64,000 bases of DNA from Streptomyces subrutilus (GTDB lineage Bacteria > Actinomycetota > Actinomycetes > Streptomycetales > Streptomycetaceae). How positions within the stretch are numbered: the stretch's first letter is position 1; every line of letters starts with the position of its first letter. The notes below the pieces were generated by a model. It did no database searches. It was not told where the DNA came from and saw only the letters and a list, made by a program, of their open reading frames with translations. The position numbers were made by a program, and so were the translations under genes. Shown here in pieces: positions 28,147 to 36,485 of the stretch. The DNA is taken from positions 1,426,001 to 1,490,000 of the forward strand of contig NZ_CP023701.1 of NCBI RefSeq assembly GCF_008704535.1, written 5' to 3'.

Positions 28147-29522
28147 GCCGCCTCCTGCAGAGGGTGTTCGCGGTGGCGGCCGAGAGCGGCCAGCGCGGCG
28201 TGGGCCGCGTTCAGTCCGCTCCGGACGGCGCTCTCCATGGTCGCGGGCCAACCGGTGGCAGTCCACGCACCGGCCAGGTAGAGCCCCGGCGTGTCGGTCC
28301 GCGCGCCGGGGCGCAGCCGGCCGACGCCGGGTGCGGGGGCGAAGGTGGCGGTCCGCTCCCGGGTGACGAAGAAGTCCCGTACCTTGGCGCCGCGCGCGGC
28401 CGGGAGCAGTTTCTCCAGCTCGGGCAGGTACTTGGCCCGCAGGACGGAGACCGGCTCGTCGATGTCGTCCTGCGCCACGGACTGGGACAGGGCCAGGTAC
28501 TGGCCGCCGTCGGGCAGTCCGGAGGCGTCGGTGCGGTCGAAGACCCACTGCACCGGGGAGCCGAGGGCGGCGAAGAAGGGCTGCCGCAGGACCTTGCGGT
28601 CGTAGACCACGTGGACGTTGAGGATCGGCGCGGTGCCGATGTCCAGGAGGGCGTCCGGGTCGGCGAGCGCCCCGGGGGGCAGCAGTCCGCGGGCCTCGCG
28701 CTGCGGTACGGCGAGGACCACGGTGTCCGCGTCCAGCGGTTCGCTCTCGGTGTCGACCCGCCAACTGCCCGAATCCAGACGGGAGATGCAGGTGACCCGG
28801 GTGCGCAGTTCGGTCCGTACGCCGGCCGCGTCGAGCGCCTTGCGGGCCAGGGTGTCGTGCAGGTCGCCGAGCGGGACCCGGGCCCAGCCGATGTCGGCGG
28901 CGCCGTTCTCGGAGAGCAGCCCGGTCTTGAACACCATGGCGGCCAGGCCGAGCGAGGACTGGGCGGCGGTGGCGTTGAGGGTCGCGATGCCGACGAGGTC
29001 CCACAGGGCCTCGACGGTACGGGCGGACTGGCCGTGGCGGCCGAGCCACGTCGCGAAGTCCAGGCCGTCCAGGGCCGGGTCGGCGGGGTCGAGCCGGCGC
29101 AGCGCGAGGGCGGCGCGCCCGACGCTCGCGCGCTCGGCGAGGGACAGGTGGGGGTAGCGGGCGAGGGAGCCCGCGAGGTGGAGGGGGACGGGCAGCGCGC
29201 TGCGGCGCAGCCGGCCCAGGCGCGGGCCGCCGGGGTGGCCGACGTCGAGGACGGGGACGTCGAGCCGGTCCTGGAGCGGGGCAAGAGCGGCGCCGTCGAT
29301 CCGGTCGAGGAACCACCGGTAGCCGGTGCAGCAGCGCAGGTAGACGTGCTGGCCGTTGTCCACGGTGAGGTCGCCGCGCTGGAAGGAGAAGGCGAGGCCG
29401 CCCAGCCGCGGGCGCCCTTCGAGCAGGGTCACCCGCAGTCCGGCGTCGGCGAGTTCGAGGGCGGTGGTGACGCCGGCGAGTCCGCCGCCGACGACGACGG
29501 CGTGCCGTGCGCTGTCGCTCAT
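28143..29522 (-). CDS. hpnE: Hydroxysqualene dehydroxylase, FAD-dependent
   Basis: Reduces hydroxysqualene to squalene, third step of the HpnCDE route. 459 residues of the phytoene-desaturase-like fold. N-terminal FAD Rossmann motif VVGGGLAGVTTALELADAGL (residues 10-29) and a C-terminal FAD-binding GLYLAGAWTATGWPATMESA. ATG at 29522 overlaps the stop of a small upstream ORF by 4 nt. Confidence 0.93.
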   Translation of the reverse strand: MSDSARHAVVVGGGLAGVTTALELADAGLRVTLLEGRPRLGGLAFSFQRGDLTVDNGQHVYLRCCTGYRWFLDRIDGAALAPLQDRLDVPVLDVGHPGGPRLGRLRRSALPVPLHLAGSLARYPHLSLAERASVGRAALALRRLDPADPALDGLDFATWLGRHGQSARTVEALWDLVGIATLNATAAQSSLGLAAMVFKTGLLSENGAADIGWARVPLGDLHDTLARKALDAAGVRTELRTRVTCISRLDSGSWRVDTESEPLDADTVVLAVPQREARGLLPPGALADPDALLDIGTAPILNVHVVYDRKVLRQPFFAALGSPVQWVFDRTDASGLPDGGQYLALSQSVAQDDIDEPVSVLRAKYLPELEKLLPAARGAKVRDFFVTRERTATFAPAPGVGRLRPGARTDTPGLYLAGAWTATGWPATMESAVRSGLNAAHAALAALGRHREHPLQEAA

Positions 29523-29692
29523 GCGCCCTCCCCCGTGGTGCCGCCCGGTACGGGAAGCGGCCCGGCCTTCCCGGTCCGGCCCGTACGGACGGACGCGCCG
29601 GCCGGCGCACCGGTTGCCCGTGCGCCGGCGCGGGCCGGTGCGGTGCGGCCGGGCGCGGCGCCCGGGAGGTCCGGTCGGTGGTTCGTGGGCAT
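29519..29692 (-). CDS. 57-residue bridging ORF in the hopanoid operon
   Basis: Fills exactly the gap between hpnD and hpnE: its ATG shares one base with the hpnD stop (TGATG) and its stop overlaps the hpnE start (ATGA). The sequence begins MPTNHRPDLPGAAPGRTAPA and ends GGTTGEGA; it is Ala/Gly/Arg/Pro-rich with no recognised domain. Small uncharacterised ORFs are annotated at this site in some streptomycetes as far as I recall (possibly DUF6380). It may act mainly to couple translation. Confidence 0.55.
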   Translation of the reverse strand: MPTNHRPDLPGAAPGRTAPARAGARATGAPAGASVRTGRTGKAGPLPVPGGTTGEGA

Positions 29693-30672
29693 CAGGCCCG
29701 CCTCCGGTTGCTCTGGCGGGAGATGGTCCGCGCGTCGAGCCCGGAGAGGCCGCGCACGGCGACGTACGCCTTCTCGTGGGTCGGCAGCGAGACGCGGCCG
29801 CGCAGCACGGCCTCGGGCTCGCGCTCGATGCGGTCGAGGAGCCGGCGGTAGATGCCGGCCATGGCGGCCACGCAGGCCCCGCTGCGCCGGTCGAGCATCG
29901 GCAGCAGCCGGTAGCCCTCGGCGAACAGGGCGCGGGCGCGCCGGACTTCGTGGTGGACGAGCCCGGCGAAGTCGGAGCCGGCGGGCATCCGGTCGCTGTG
30001 GAAGCCGTCGGCGCAGGCGAACTTGGCGAGGTCCTCGGCGGGCAGGTAGGTGCGGCCGTTGGCCGCGTCCTCGCGGACGTCGCGCAGGATGTTGGTGAGT
30101 TGGAGGGCGAGGCCGAGGGTGTCGGCGTACTCTCCGGCGCGTTCGGCGTCGGCCGCGCCGAGGCCTCCGGTGTGCACGGTGCCGAAGACGCCGAGCGAGA
30201 GCCGTCCGATGGCCCCGGCGACGCAGCGGCAGTAGGTCCGCAGGTCGTCCCAGGTCTCGTAGGTCTCGCCGCGCACGTCCATGAGGACGCCGTCGATGAG
30301 CTCGTCGAGGCCGCCCAGCGGGATCGGGAAGCGGCCCGCCGCGTGGGCGAGGGCCACGGCGACCGGGTCGGTGTCGTCCTCGTCGACCTGCCCGGCGCGC
30401 ACGCGGCCGAGCAGCGCGCGGGTCTCCTCCAGCCGGGCCAGTTTCGCGGCCGGTTCCAGCGTGCCGTCGCCGATGTCGTCGACCCGCCGGGAGAAGGCGT
30501 ACAGCGCGGACATCGCCTGCCGCTTGTCGGTGGGCAGCAGCCGGATGCCGTAGGCGAAGTTGCGCGCCTGCGATCCGGTGACCGCCTCGCAGTAGCTGTA
30601 GGCCGCCAGGACCGGCGGCGGGGGTACGGCCGTTGACGATGTGTGTGCGGGGCCCTCCACGGTCGGGCTCAC
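29692..30672 (-). CDS. hpnD: Presqualene diphosphate synthase
   Basis: Condenses two farnesyl diphosphates to presqualene diphosphate. 326 residues, squalene/phytoene synthase fold. Asp-rich motifs: SRRVDDIGDG (about 61-70) and LTNILRDVREDAANGR (about 173-188). YSYCEAVTGSQARNFAYG near the N terminus is HpnD text. GTG at 30672 overlaps the hpnC stop by 4 nt (GTGA). Confidence 0.93.
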   Translation of the reverse strand: MSPTVEGPAHTSSTAVPPPPVLAAYSYCEAVTGSQARNFAYGIRLLPTDKRQAMSALYAFSRRVDDIGDGTLEPAAKLARLEETRALLGRVRAGQVDEDDTDPVAVALAHAAGRFPIPLGGLDELIDGVLMDVRGETYETWDDLRTYCRCVAGAIGRLSLGVFGTVHTGGLGAADAERAGEYADTLGLALQLTNILRDVREDAANGRTYLPAEDLAKFACADGFHSDRMPAGSDFAGLVHHEVRRARALFAEGYRLLPMLDRRSGACVAAMAGIYRRLLDRIEREPEAVLRGRVSLPTHEKAYVAVRGLSGLDARTISRQSNRRRA

Positions 30673-31598
30673 CCCTTTCTCGGCGCTGTGCGCAGGACGG
30701 CGGCCACCTCGCGGAGCAGGCCGGTCTTGGTGGGCTTGGGCGGGCCGGGGAGGACGTCGAAGCCGGCGTCGGTGACGGCCCGAAGGGCGGCGCGCCCCCC
30801 TCCCACGAAGCCCGCGAGCAGCAGCCGGAGTCTGCCGTGCACGCTACCCACGAGCGGGGTGCCTTCATTCAGGAGTTCACGGGCGCGCGCGCTTTCGAAT
30901 GCGACGAGGGCGCGGACGGAGGCGCCGGCGGACGGGGCCTTGAGGTCGGTTTCGGCCACGTGGAAGCGGCGCATGTCCTCGGCCGGCAGGTAGATCCGGT
31001 CCCGGCCGAGGTCCTCGGCGACGTCCTGGAGGTGTTCGACGATCTGCAGGGCGGTGCAGACGGCGTCGGAGCGGCGGATCCGCTCGGGGGTGGCGGTGCC
31101 GGTGAGGGAGAGCACGAGCCGGCCCACCGGGTTGGCGGACAGTTCGCAGTAGGCGAGGAGGTCGCCGTAGGTCGCGTAGCGCGTCACGCGCTGGTCCTGG
31201 CGGTTGGCCTCGATCAGCCCGAGGAACGGCTCGGGGGTGAGGCCGTGGTCGCGCACGACGGGCCGCAGGGCCAGCAGCAGGGGGTGGCGCGGGGGGCCGT
31301 CGGCGGCGCCGAACACCCGCTTCAGGTCGGTCTCGAAGGCGTCGAGCATGAGGAGCCGGTCGTCCGCGGCGGCGGGGTCGAGGCCGAGGAGTTCGGCGTC
31401 GCGTCCGCCGGGGGCGAGGTCGCCGTCGCCGATGTCGTCGACGAGGCGGGCGTATCCGTAGACCGCCGTCAGGCCCTCGCGCCAGGCGCGCGGGAGGAAC
31501 GCGGGGGCGACGGGGAAGTTCTCCGTCCGGGCCTTGCCGAGGGTGGCGCGCGCGTGGGCCGTGTCGGACCGGGGCCGGCTGTCGTGCCCCGGGGTCAC
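30669..31598 (-). CDS. hpnC: Hydroxysqualene synthase
   Basis: Converts presqualene diphosphate to hydroxysqualene. 309 residues with LGKARTENFPVAPAFLPRAW (20-39) and YARLVDDIGDG as first Asp-rich motif; the second is QDVAEDLGRDRIYLP. First gene of the hopanoid string. GTG at 31598 has a weak ribosome-binding site; an ATG at 31660 with GGGAG upstream is out of frame, so a small indel near 31600-31655 or a different start cannot be excluded. Confidence 0.9.
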   Translation of the reverse strand: MTPGHDSRPRSDTAHARATLGKARTENFPVAPAFLPRAWREGLTAVYGYARLVDDIGDGDLAPGGRDAELLGLDPAAADDRLLMLDAFETDLKRVFGAADGPPRHPLLLALRPVVRDHGLTPEPFLGLIEANRQDQRVTRYATYGDLLAYCELSANPVGRLVLSLTGTATPERIRRSDAVCTALQIVEHLQDVAEDLGRDRIYLPAEDMRRFHVAETDLKAPSAGASVRALVAFESARARELLNEGTPLVGSVHGRLRLLLAGFVGGGRAALRAVTDAGFDVLPGPPKPTKTGLLREVAAVLRTAPRKG

Positions 31599-31660
31599 CG
31601 CCCGCCGCCCGGGGCGGGGACGGCCGTCGTGCCTGGGGGCCGGAGAATTCCCGTAGCCAT

Positions 31661-31924
31661 TGCCGTCACATCTCCCGTTCTACACTGCAGACTCAATACA
31701 TCCTATTTCGGACACGCCGCCGGGCTTCGCCCGGGGTGCCCACGCCCGCCCACCTGCGGGGAATCGTCCCCTCTTGGCGCGATTCAGGACCGCTTCAGCT
31801 TACGCTGTACAACGCCGCCGGGGCCTCTGGGGTATTCGCTGCGCCGACGAAAGTCGCCCGTGTCCCGGCGCCGGCCGCCGTCGGAGTCCGGCCGGGCGCC
31901 GCGCGCGGCGCCCGCGGGCACGCG
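31661..31924. other. Intergenic region upstream of the hopanoid operon
   Basis: Must hold the promoter of the hopanoid genes. On the minus strand there is a relatively A+T-rich stretch (31680-31712, with TAGGATGTATTGAG), but no clean -35/-10 pair. No ORF with coding character. Confidence 0.4.
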
Positions 31925-31957
31925 AAGGCCCCCGCCGCGCTGCGCGGTGGGGGCCCT
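31925..31957 (-). terminator. Terminator of the ABC-transporter operon
   Basis: GGCCCCCGCCGCG pairs with CGCGGTGGGGGCC (one G-U) around a CTG loop, flanked by AA/TT, 24 nt after the ATPase stop on the minus strand. Confidence 0.7.
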
Positions 31958-31980
31958 TGCGTCCGTGCGCGGGGCGCGGG

Positions 31981-32766
31981 TCAGCTGTTGGTGGCCTTCT
32001 CGTACGCCGAGACGACTTCCTCCGTGGGCCCGTCCATGAGGAGCTCGCCCTTCTCCAGCCACAGCACCCGGTCGCAGGTGTCGCGGATGGACTTGTTGTT
32101 GTGGCTCACCAGGAAGACCGTGCCGGCCTTCTGCCGCAGCTCGCGGATGCGGTTCTCGGACCGTACCTGGAAGCTGCGGTCACCGGTGGCCAGGGCCTCG
32201 TCGATCATCAGGACGTCGTGGTCCTTGGCCGCCGCGATGGAGAAGCGCAGCCGGGCCGCCATGCCGGACGAGTAGGTGCGCATCGGCAGCGAGATGAAGT
32301 CGCCCTTCTCGTTGATGCCGGAGAAGTCGACGATGCTCTGGAAGCGTTCCTTGATCTGCTCGCGGCTCATGCCCATGGCGAGACCGCCGAGGACCACGTT
32401 CCGCTCGCCGGTCAGGTCGTTCATCAGCGCCGCGTTCACGCCGAGCAGCGAGGGCTGGCCGTCGGTGTAGACCTTGCCCTCCTCGCACGGCAGCAGGCCC
32501 GCGATGGCGCGCAGCAGGGTGGACTTGCCGGAGCCGTTGGAGCCGATGAGGCCGATGGCCTCGCCGCGGTACGCGGTGAAGGAGACCCCGCGCACGGCGT
32601 GCACCCGGCGGACGCCCGGGGCGTCGCCCTTGGTCTTGCGGCGCATGATCTTGCTGAGCGCCGCGGTGGCCGCTCCCTTGCCCGCTCCGCCGGTGTTGAC
32701 CCGGTAGACGATGTGGACGCCGTCCGCGATGACGGTGGGGACGCGCCCCTGGGTTGTATCAGCCAC
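31981..32766 (-). CDS. ABC exporter ATPase, TagH/Wzt-like
   Basis: ATP-binding subunit of a two-component polysaccharide/teichoic-acid-type exporter, 261 residues. Walker A GLIGSNGSGKST (about 72-83), signature TYSSGMAARLRFS, Walker B VLMIDEALATGD, and switch His in FLVSHNNKS. GTG at 32766 overlaps the permease 3' end by 8 nt. It lacks the C-terminal carbohydrate-binding extension of Wzt proteins. Exports whatever the upstream glycosyl-/phosphotransferases make. Confidence 0.92.
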   Translation of the reverse strand: MADTTQGRVPTVIADGVHIVYRVNTGGAGKGAATAALSKIMRRKTKGDAPGVRRVHAVRGVSFTAYRGEAIGLIGSNGSGKSTLLRAIAGLLPCEEGKVYTDGQPSLLGVNAALMNDLTGERNVVLGGLAMGMSREQIKERFQSIVDFSGINEKGDFISLPMRTYSSGMAARLRFSIAAAKDHDVLMIDEALATGDRSFQVRSENRIRELRQKAGTVFLVSHNNKSIRDTCDRVLWLEKGELLMDGPTEEVVSAYEKATNS

Positions 32767-33688
32767 GGCCGTAACGCTCCTCAGCCTTCCAGAAGTACAC
32801 GAAGCCGCCCGCTCCGACGACCACGGCCCAGCCCACCGCGAAGAGCCAGACGTGCGGCGGCAGGTTGCTGCTGCCGTAGTTGTCGATCAGGGCGAACCGG
32901 ATGAGGTCCATGTAGATGGCCACCGGGTTCCACAGCAGGATGTCGCTGATCCACTGCGGCTGGTCCTTGAGGTAGATCCCGATGGGGAACATGACGCCGG
33001 AGGCGTACATCCAGGTCCGCATGACGAACGGCATCAGCTGGGCCAGGTCGGGGGTCTTGGAGCCCAGCCGCGCGAAGATCATCGCGAGTCCGATGTTGAA
33101 CACGAACTGCAGCGCCAGCGTCGGGACCACCAGCAGCCACGACAGCCGCGGATAGTTGCCGAAGCTGATCGCGATGATGAAGACCACGATCATCGAGTAC
33201 AGCAGCTGCTGGAGCTGCTGGAGCGAGAACGAGATCGGCAGCGCGGCGCGCGGGAAGTGCAGGGCCCGGACCAGGCCGAGGTTGCCGGAGATCGCCCGGA
33301 CACCGGCCATCAACGAGCTCTGGGTGAAGGTGAAGACGAAGATGCCCATCATCAGGAACGGAACGTAGACGCCCTTGGGCATCTGCTTTCCGGCGCCGAG
33401 GATCAGGCCGAAGATCAGGAAGTAGACGGCCGCGTTCAGCAGCGGGGTCGCCACCTGCCAGACCTGGCCGAGCTTCGCCTGGCTGTACTGGGCGACCAGC
33501 TTGGCCCGGGAGAACGCCATGATGAAGTGGCGGCGGCCCAGGAGCTGGCGGACGTACTCGCCCAGGCCGGGGCGGGCCCCGCTCACGGACAGGCCGTACT
33601 TCCTGGCGAGCTCCGCGGGGCTCAGCCCCGCGTCCTGGGACGGCGGCTTGCTCGTGGCGAGGGCGCCGTCGTGGGTTGTGTCACTCAC
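32759..33688 (-). CDS. ABC exporter permease, TagG/Wzm-like
   Basis: ABC-2 type membrane subunit, 309 residues. A cytoplasmic N-terminal helix is followed by six hydrophobic segments between about 75 and 300 (VYFLIFGLILGAG, VPFLMMGIFVFTFTQSSLMA, LLYSMIVVFIIAISF, WLFAVGWAVVVGAGGFVYFW). KLVAQYSQAKLGQVWQVATP is typical of TagG-like permeases. GTG at 33688 with GGAAAG 9 nt upstream. Pairs with the overlapping ATPase. Confidence 0.92.
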   Translation of the reverse strand: MSDTTHDGALATSKPPSQDAGLSPAELARKYGLSVSGARPGLGEYVRQLLGRRHFIMAFSRAKLVAQYSQAKLGQVWQVATPLLNAAVYFLIFGLILGAGKQMPKGVYVPFLMMGIFVFTFTQSSLMAGVRAISGNLGLVRALHFPRAALPISFSLQQLQQLLYSMIVVFIIAISFGNYPRLSWLLVVPTLALQFVFNIGLAMIFARLGSKTPDLAQLMPFVMRTWMYASGVMFPIGIYLKDQPQWISDILLWNPVAIYMDLIRFALIDNYGSSNLPPHVWLFAVGWAVVVGAGGFVYFWKAEERYGRG

Positions 33689-33785
33689 AAGTTGAAACTT
33701 TCCGTCTTCAAGATGCGGCGGGAAGGAAGGGCATCGGGCTGGAACGCGGCCCCGTGATCGCGCCATGGTCCCAGACGCGTGCTCG

Positions 33786-34670
33786 TCAGATGACAGGTGG
33801 TCGGCCCAGTCGGGTCAACCGCCAGACCGTCCGCCAGCGCATCGGGCGGCGGGGGCCACAGGGAGTGGTCCATCCCTCACGGAAACCGCCGAACCACGCC
33901 TTCAGCGCGGGCGCCGAGGGCCTGCGGACCAGGGTCAGCAGGAGCCAGACGCCCAGGTAGACGGGGACCAGCGGGGCAGGCAGGTTGCGGCGGGCGAGCC
34001 ACACCCGGTTACGGGCCACCATACGGTGGTAGACGGCGTGCCGGGAGGGGGCTGTGGTGGGGTGCAGCAGCACCATGTCCGCGCGGTAGTCGATCAGCCA
34101 CCCCGCGTCGAGCGCCCGCCAGGCCAGGTCCGTCTCCTCGTGGGCGTAGAAGAACTCCCCGGGGAGGGCTCCGACCTGCTCGAACACCTTCGTGCGGACG
34201 GCGTTGGCGCCGCCCAGGAAGGTGGTCACGCGGGAGGAGCGCATCGGGTCCGAGGCGCGCAGCCGGGGCACGTGCCGGCGCTGGGTGGCACCGGTATCGG
34301 GGTCGGCGATCCGGAAGCTGACGATCCCGAGCTCCGGGTCCTCGGCGAAGGCCCGGCGGCACAGCTCGGCGGTGTCGGTGCGCTCCAGCAGCCCGTCGTC
34401 GTCGAGGAAGAGCAGGGCGTCCACGTCGCCGCCGCCGGGGCCGAAGGCCTCGATGCCGACGTTGCGTCCCCCCGGGATGCCCAGGTTCTCGGGCAGGTCG
34501 ACCGTACGGACGCCCTCGGGCACCCCGGTGACCCGGACACCTTGGCCCACGACGACCACCTCGACGGGGTCGCCCTCCTGCCGGGCGACCGACTCGATGA
34601 GGGCCTTCAGGTCGTCGGGCCGGTTGCCCATGGTGATGATCACGGCGCCCAGCCGCATCGGCGCGCTCAC
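33786..34670 (-). CDS. Family 2 glycosyltransferase
   Basis: GT-A-fold transferase of 294 residues. VGAVIITMGNRPDDLKALI-like N terminus (residues 5-23), LPENLGIPGGRNVGIEAF, and DXD-type LLFLDDDGLL; acceptor-side FFYAHEETDLAWRALDAGW (ED-type catalytic region). C-terminal hydrophobic stretch LVPVYLGVWLLLTLV may anchor it to the membrane. GTG at 34670 overlaps the upstream CDP-alcohol gene stop by 4 nt. Rhamnosyl- or galactofuranosyl-type transfer is possible; donor not predictable. Confidence 0.9.
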   Translation of the reverse strand: MSAPMRLGAVIITMGNRPDDLKALIESVARQEGDPVEVVVVGQGVRVTGVPEGVRTVDLPENLGIPGGRNVGIEAFGPGGGDVDALLFLDDDGLLERTDTAELCRRAFAEDPELGIVSFRIADPDTGATQRRHVPRLRASDPMRSSRVTTFLGGANAVRTKVFEQVGALPGEFFYAHEETDLAWRALDAGWLIDYRADMVLLHPTTAPSRHAVYHRMVARNRVWLARRNLPAPLVPVYLGVWLLLTLVRRPSAPALKAWFGGFREGWTTPCGPRRPMRWRTVWRLTRLGRPPVI

Positions 34671-35446
34671 TTCAGCCTGCTGGAGGCGAGGATCGAGACG
34701 AGGTGCAGCACCGTCTGCAGCAGCGCGATGCCGGCCAGCACGGCGACGCCGAGCCGCGAGAAGTACAGGTCGCCGCGCATCTGGTCGAGCACGGCCAGCA
34801 CCAGGATGAGCAGCGAGGCCTCGATGCCGAGGACCAGGCGGTGGAACTTGAGCGCGGCGGCGGCCCGGCGGGCCAGCGCCATGCCGGAGGAGCGCGGCTC
34901 GGCGGCCGACTCCTGGACCGGCGCCCGGCCGGTCTGGTGGCGGGCGACGCCGACCAGGTCGGTCTCGGCCTTGATCAGGATGGCGCCGAGGGCGGCCAGG
35001 GTGCCCAGGAAGGCCCACAGCCAGTCGATGCGGCCGGTGCCCCACAGGTCGGCGGCGCGCAGGCCGAAGCCGACGAGGACCGCCGCGTCGCACAGGTAGG
35101 CGCCGACCCGGTCCAGGTACACGCCGGAGAGCGAGAACTGCTGCTTCCAGCGGGCCACCTCGCCGTCGACGCAGTCGAGCAGCAGGTACATCTGGACCGC
35201 GACCACGCCGAGGACGGCGCCCCAGACGCCCGGCACCAGCAGGGCCGGCAGGGCGAGGACGCCGGCCAGGGTCATCACGTAGGTCAGCTGGTTCGGCGTG
35301 ACCTTGGTGGTGACCAGGAAGCGGGTGATGCGCAGGGAGATCTCGCGCATGTAGAGGCGTCCGCCCCAGTGCTCGCCGCTGCGCCGGTCCTTCACGCCCG
35401 CCGGATGGACGACGGGCCTCAGTTCAGCTACGGATGGTCTTGGCAT
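34667..35446 (-). CDS. CDP-alcohol phosphotransferase family protein with variant motif
   Basis: Integral membrane enzyme of 259 residues that should transfer a phospho-alcohol from a CDP-alcohol to an acceptor. The motif runs D-C-V-D-G-E-V-A-R-x8-G-x3-D, but the fourth Asp (expected 4 residues after the third) is Ala: LDRVGAYLCD. Six hydrophobic segments follow. Start ATG at 35446 lies 23 nt inside the end of the dehydrogenase gene. Donor probably comes from the two enzymes encoded just upstream. Confidence 0.88.
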   Translation of the reverse strand: MPRPSVAELRPVVHPAGVKDRRSGEHWGGRLYMREISLRITRFLVTTKVTPNQLTYVMTLAGVLALPALLVPGVWGAVLGVVAVQMYLLLDCVDGEVARWKQQFSLSGVYLDRVGAYLCDAAVLVGFGLRAADLWGTGRIDWLWAFLGTLAALGAILIKAETDLVGVARHQTGRAPVQESAAEPRSSGMALARRAAAALKFHRLVLGIEASLLILVLAVLDQMRGDLYFSRLGVAVLAGIALLQTVLHLVSILASSRLK

Positions 35447-36485
35447 AGTCGGCGTAAGCGTCCCTGATCTCGGCGGCGGACAGGTTGAGGTGCTCCAGGA
35501 TGGTGAAGCGTCCCGGGCGGGTCTGGGGGGCGTACTCGACGGCGGCGACGAACTCGTCGACGCTGAAGCCGATCTCCTCGGGCAGGACGGGCAGGCCGTG
35601 GCGCCGCAGCACCTCGGTGAAGAGCCCGGACTGCGCCTCGGCCCCGCGCAGGTGCATGGCGAAGGCGGCTCCGATGCCGACCTGTTCGCCGTGGAGCGCG
35701 GAGCGGCCCGGGTAGAGCAGGTCGAAGGCGTGGCTGATCTCGTGGCAGGCGCCGGACGACGGGCGGGAGTCCCCGCTGATCGACATGGCGATGCCGGAGA
35801 GGACCAGGCCCTCCGAGAGCACGGTGAGGAACTCGTCGTCGCCGCAGCCCCCGGGGTGGCGCAGCACGGACTCGCCGGCGGTACGGGCCATGGCGGCGGC
35901 CAGGCCGTCGACGGGCTCGCCGGTGATCTTGTGGGAGAGCTCCCAGTCGGCGATGGCCGAGATGTTGGAGATCGCGTCGCCGATGCCGGCGCGGATGAAC
36001 CGCACCGGTGCTTCCTTGATCACGTCGAGGTCGATCACCATGGCGATCGGCGTGGGCACGCCGTAGGAGCCGCGGCCGTTGTCGTTGTCCAGGATGGACA
36101 CCGGCGAGCAGATCCCGTCGTGGGAGAGGTTGGTGGCGACGGCCACCATGGGCAGCCCGACCCGCGCCGCGGCGTACTTCGCCACGTCGATGATCTTTCC
36201 GCCGCCCAGGCCCACGACGGCGTCGTAGCGGTTGCCCTTGATGTCGTCGGCCAGCTGCACGGCGGAGTCGATGGTGCCGTCCGCGACCGGGTACCAGTCG
36301 GCGTGCGGCAGTACCGGCTCCAGCTTGGCGCGCAGCGTCACGCCGGAGCCGCCGCTGATCGCGATCGCCAGCTTGCCGGACGCGGAGATCCGCTGGTCGG
36401 CCAGGAGGCCGGCCAGGTCGTCCATGGCGCCGCGGCTGATGTCGACGACGACCGGCGAGGGGATCAGCCGGGTCAGTACTGGCAT
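35424..36485 (-). CDS. Iron-containing/glycerol-1-phosphate dehydrogenase-like enzyme
   Basis: NAD(P)-dependent dehydrogenase of 353 residues resembling AraM/EgsA, which reduce dihydroxyacetone phosphate to sn-glycerol 1-phosphate. NAD-binding GLGGGKIIDVAKYAA (about 98-112), ATNLSHDGICSPVSI, metal ligands Asp in AGIGDAISN, His in GACHEISHAFD and His in ALHGEQVGIG. ATG at 36485 overlaps the nucleotidyltransferase gene end by 13 nt. Context (cytidylyl-type transferase, CDP-alcohol enzymes) supports a polyol-phosphate product. Confidence 0.85.
   Translation of the reverse strand: MPVLTRLIPSPVVVDISRGAMDDLAGLLADQRISASGKLAIAISGGSGVTLRAKLEPVLPHADWYPVADGTIDSAVQLADDIKGNRYDAVVGLGGGKIIDVAKYAAARVGLPMVAVATNLSHDGICSPVSILDNDNGRGSYGVPTPIAMVIDLDVIKEAPVRFIRAGIGDAISNISAIADWELSHKITGEPVDGLAAAMARTAGESVLRHPGGCGDDEFLTVLSEGLVLSGIAMSISGDSRPSSGACHEISHAFDLLYPGRSALHGEQVGIGAAFAMHLRGAEAQSGLFTEVLRRHGLPVLPEEIGFSVDEFVAAVEYAPQTRPGRFTILEHLNLSAAEIRDAYADYAKTIRS

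Noticed and set aside
31940..32062. Short minus-strand ORF over the end of the ABC ATPase gene
   Set aside because: Wrong-frame shadow of the ATPase C terminus plus the terminator hairpin.
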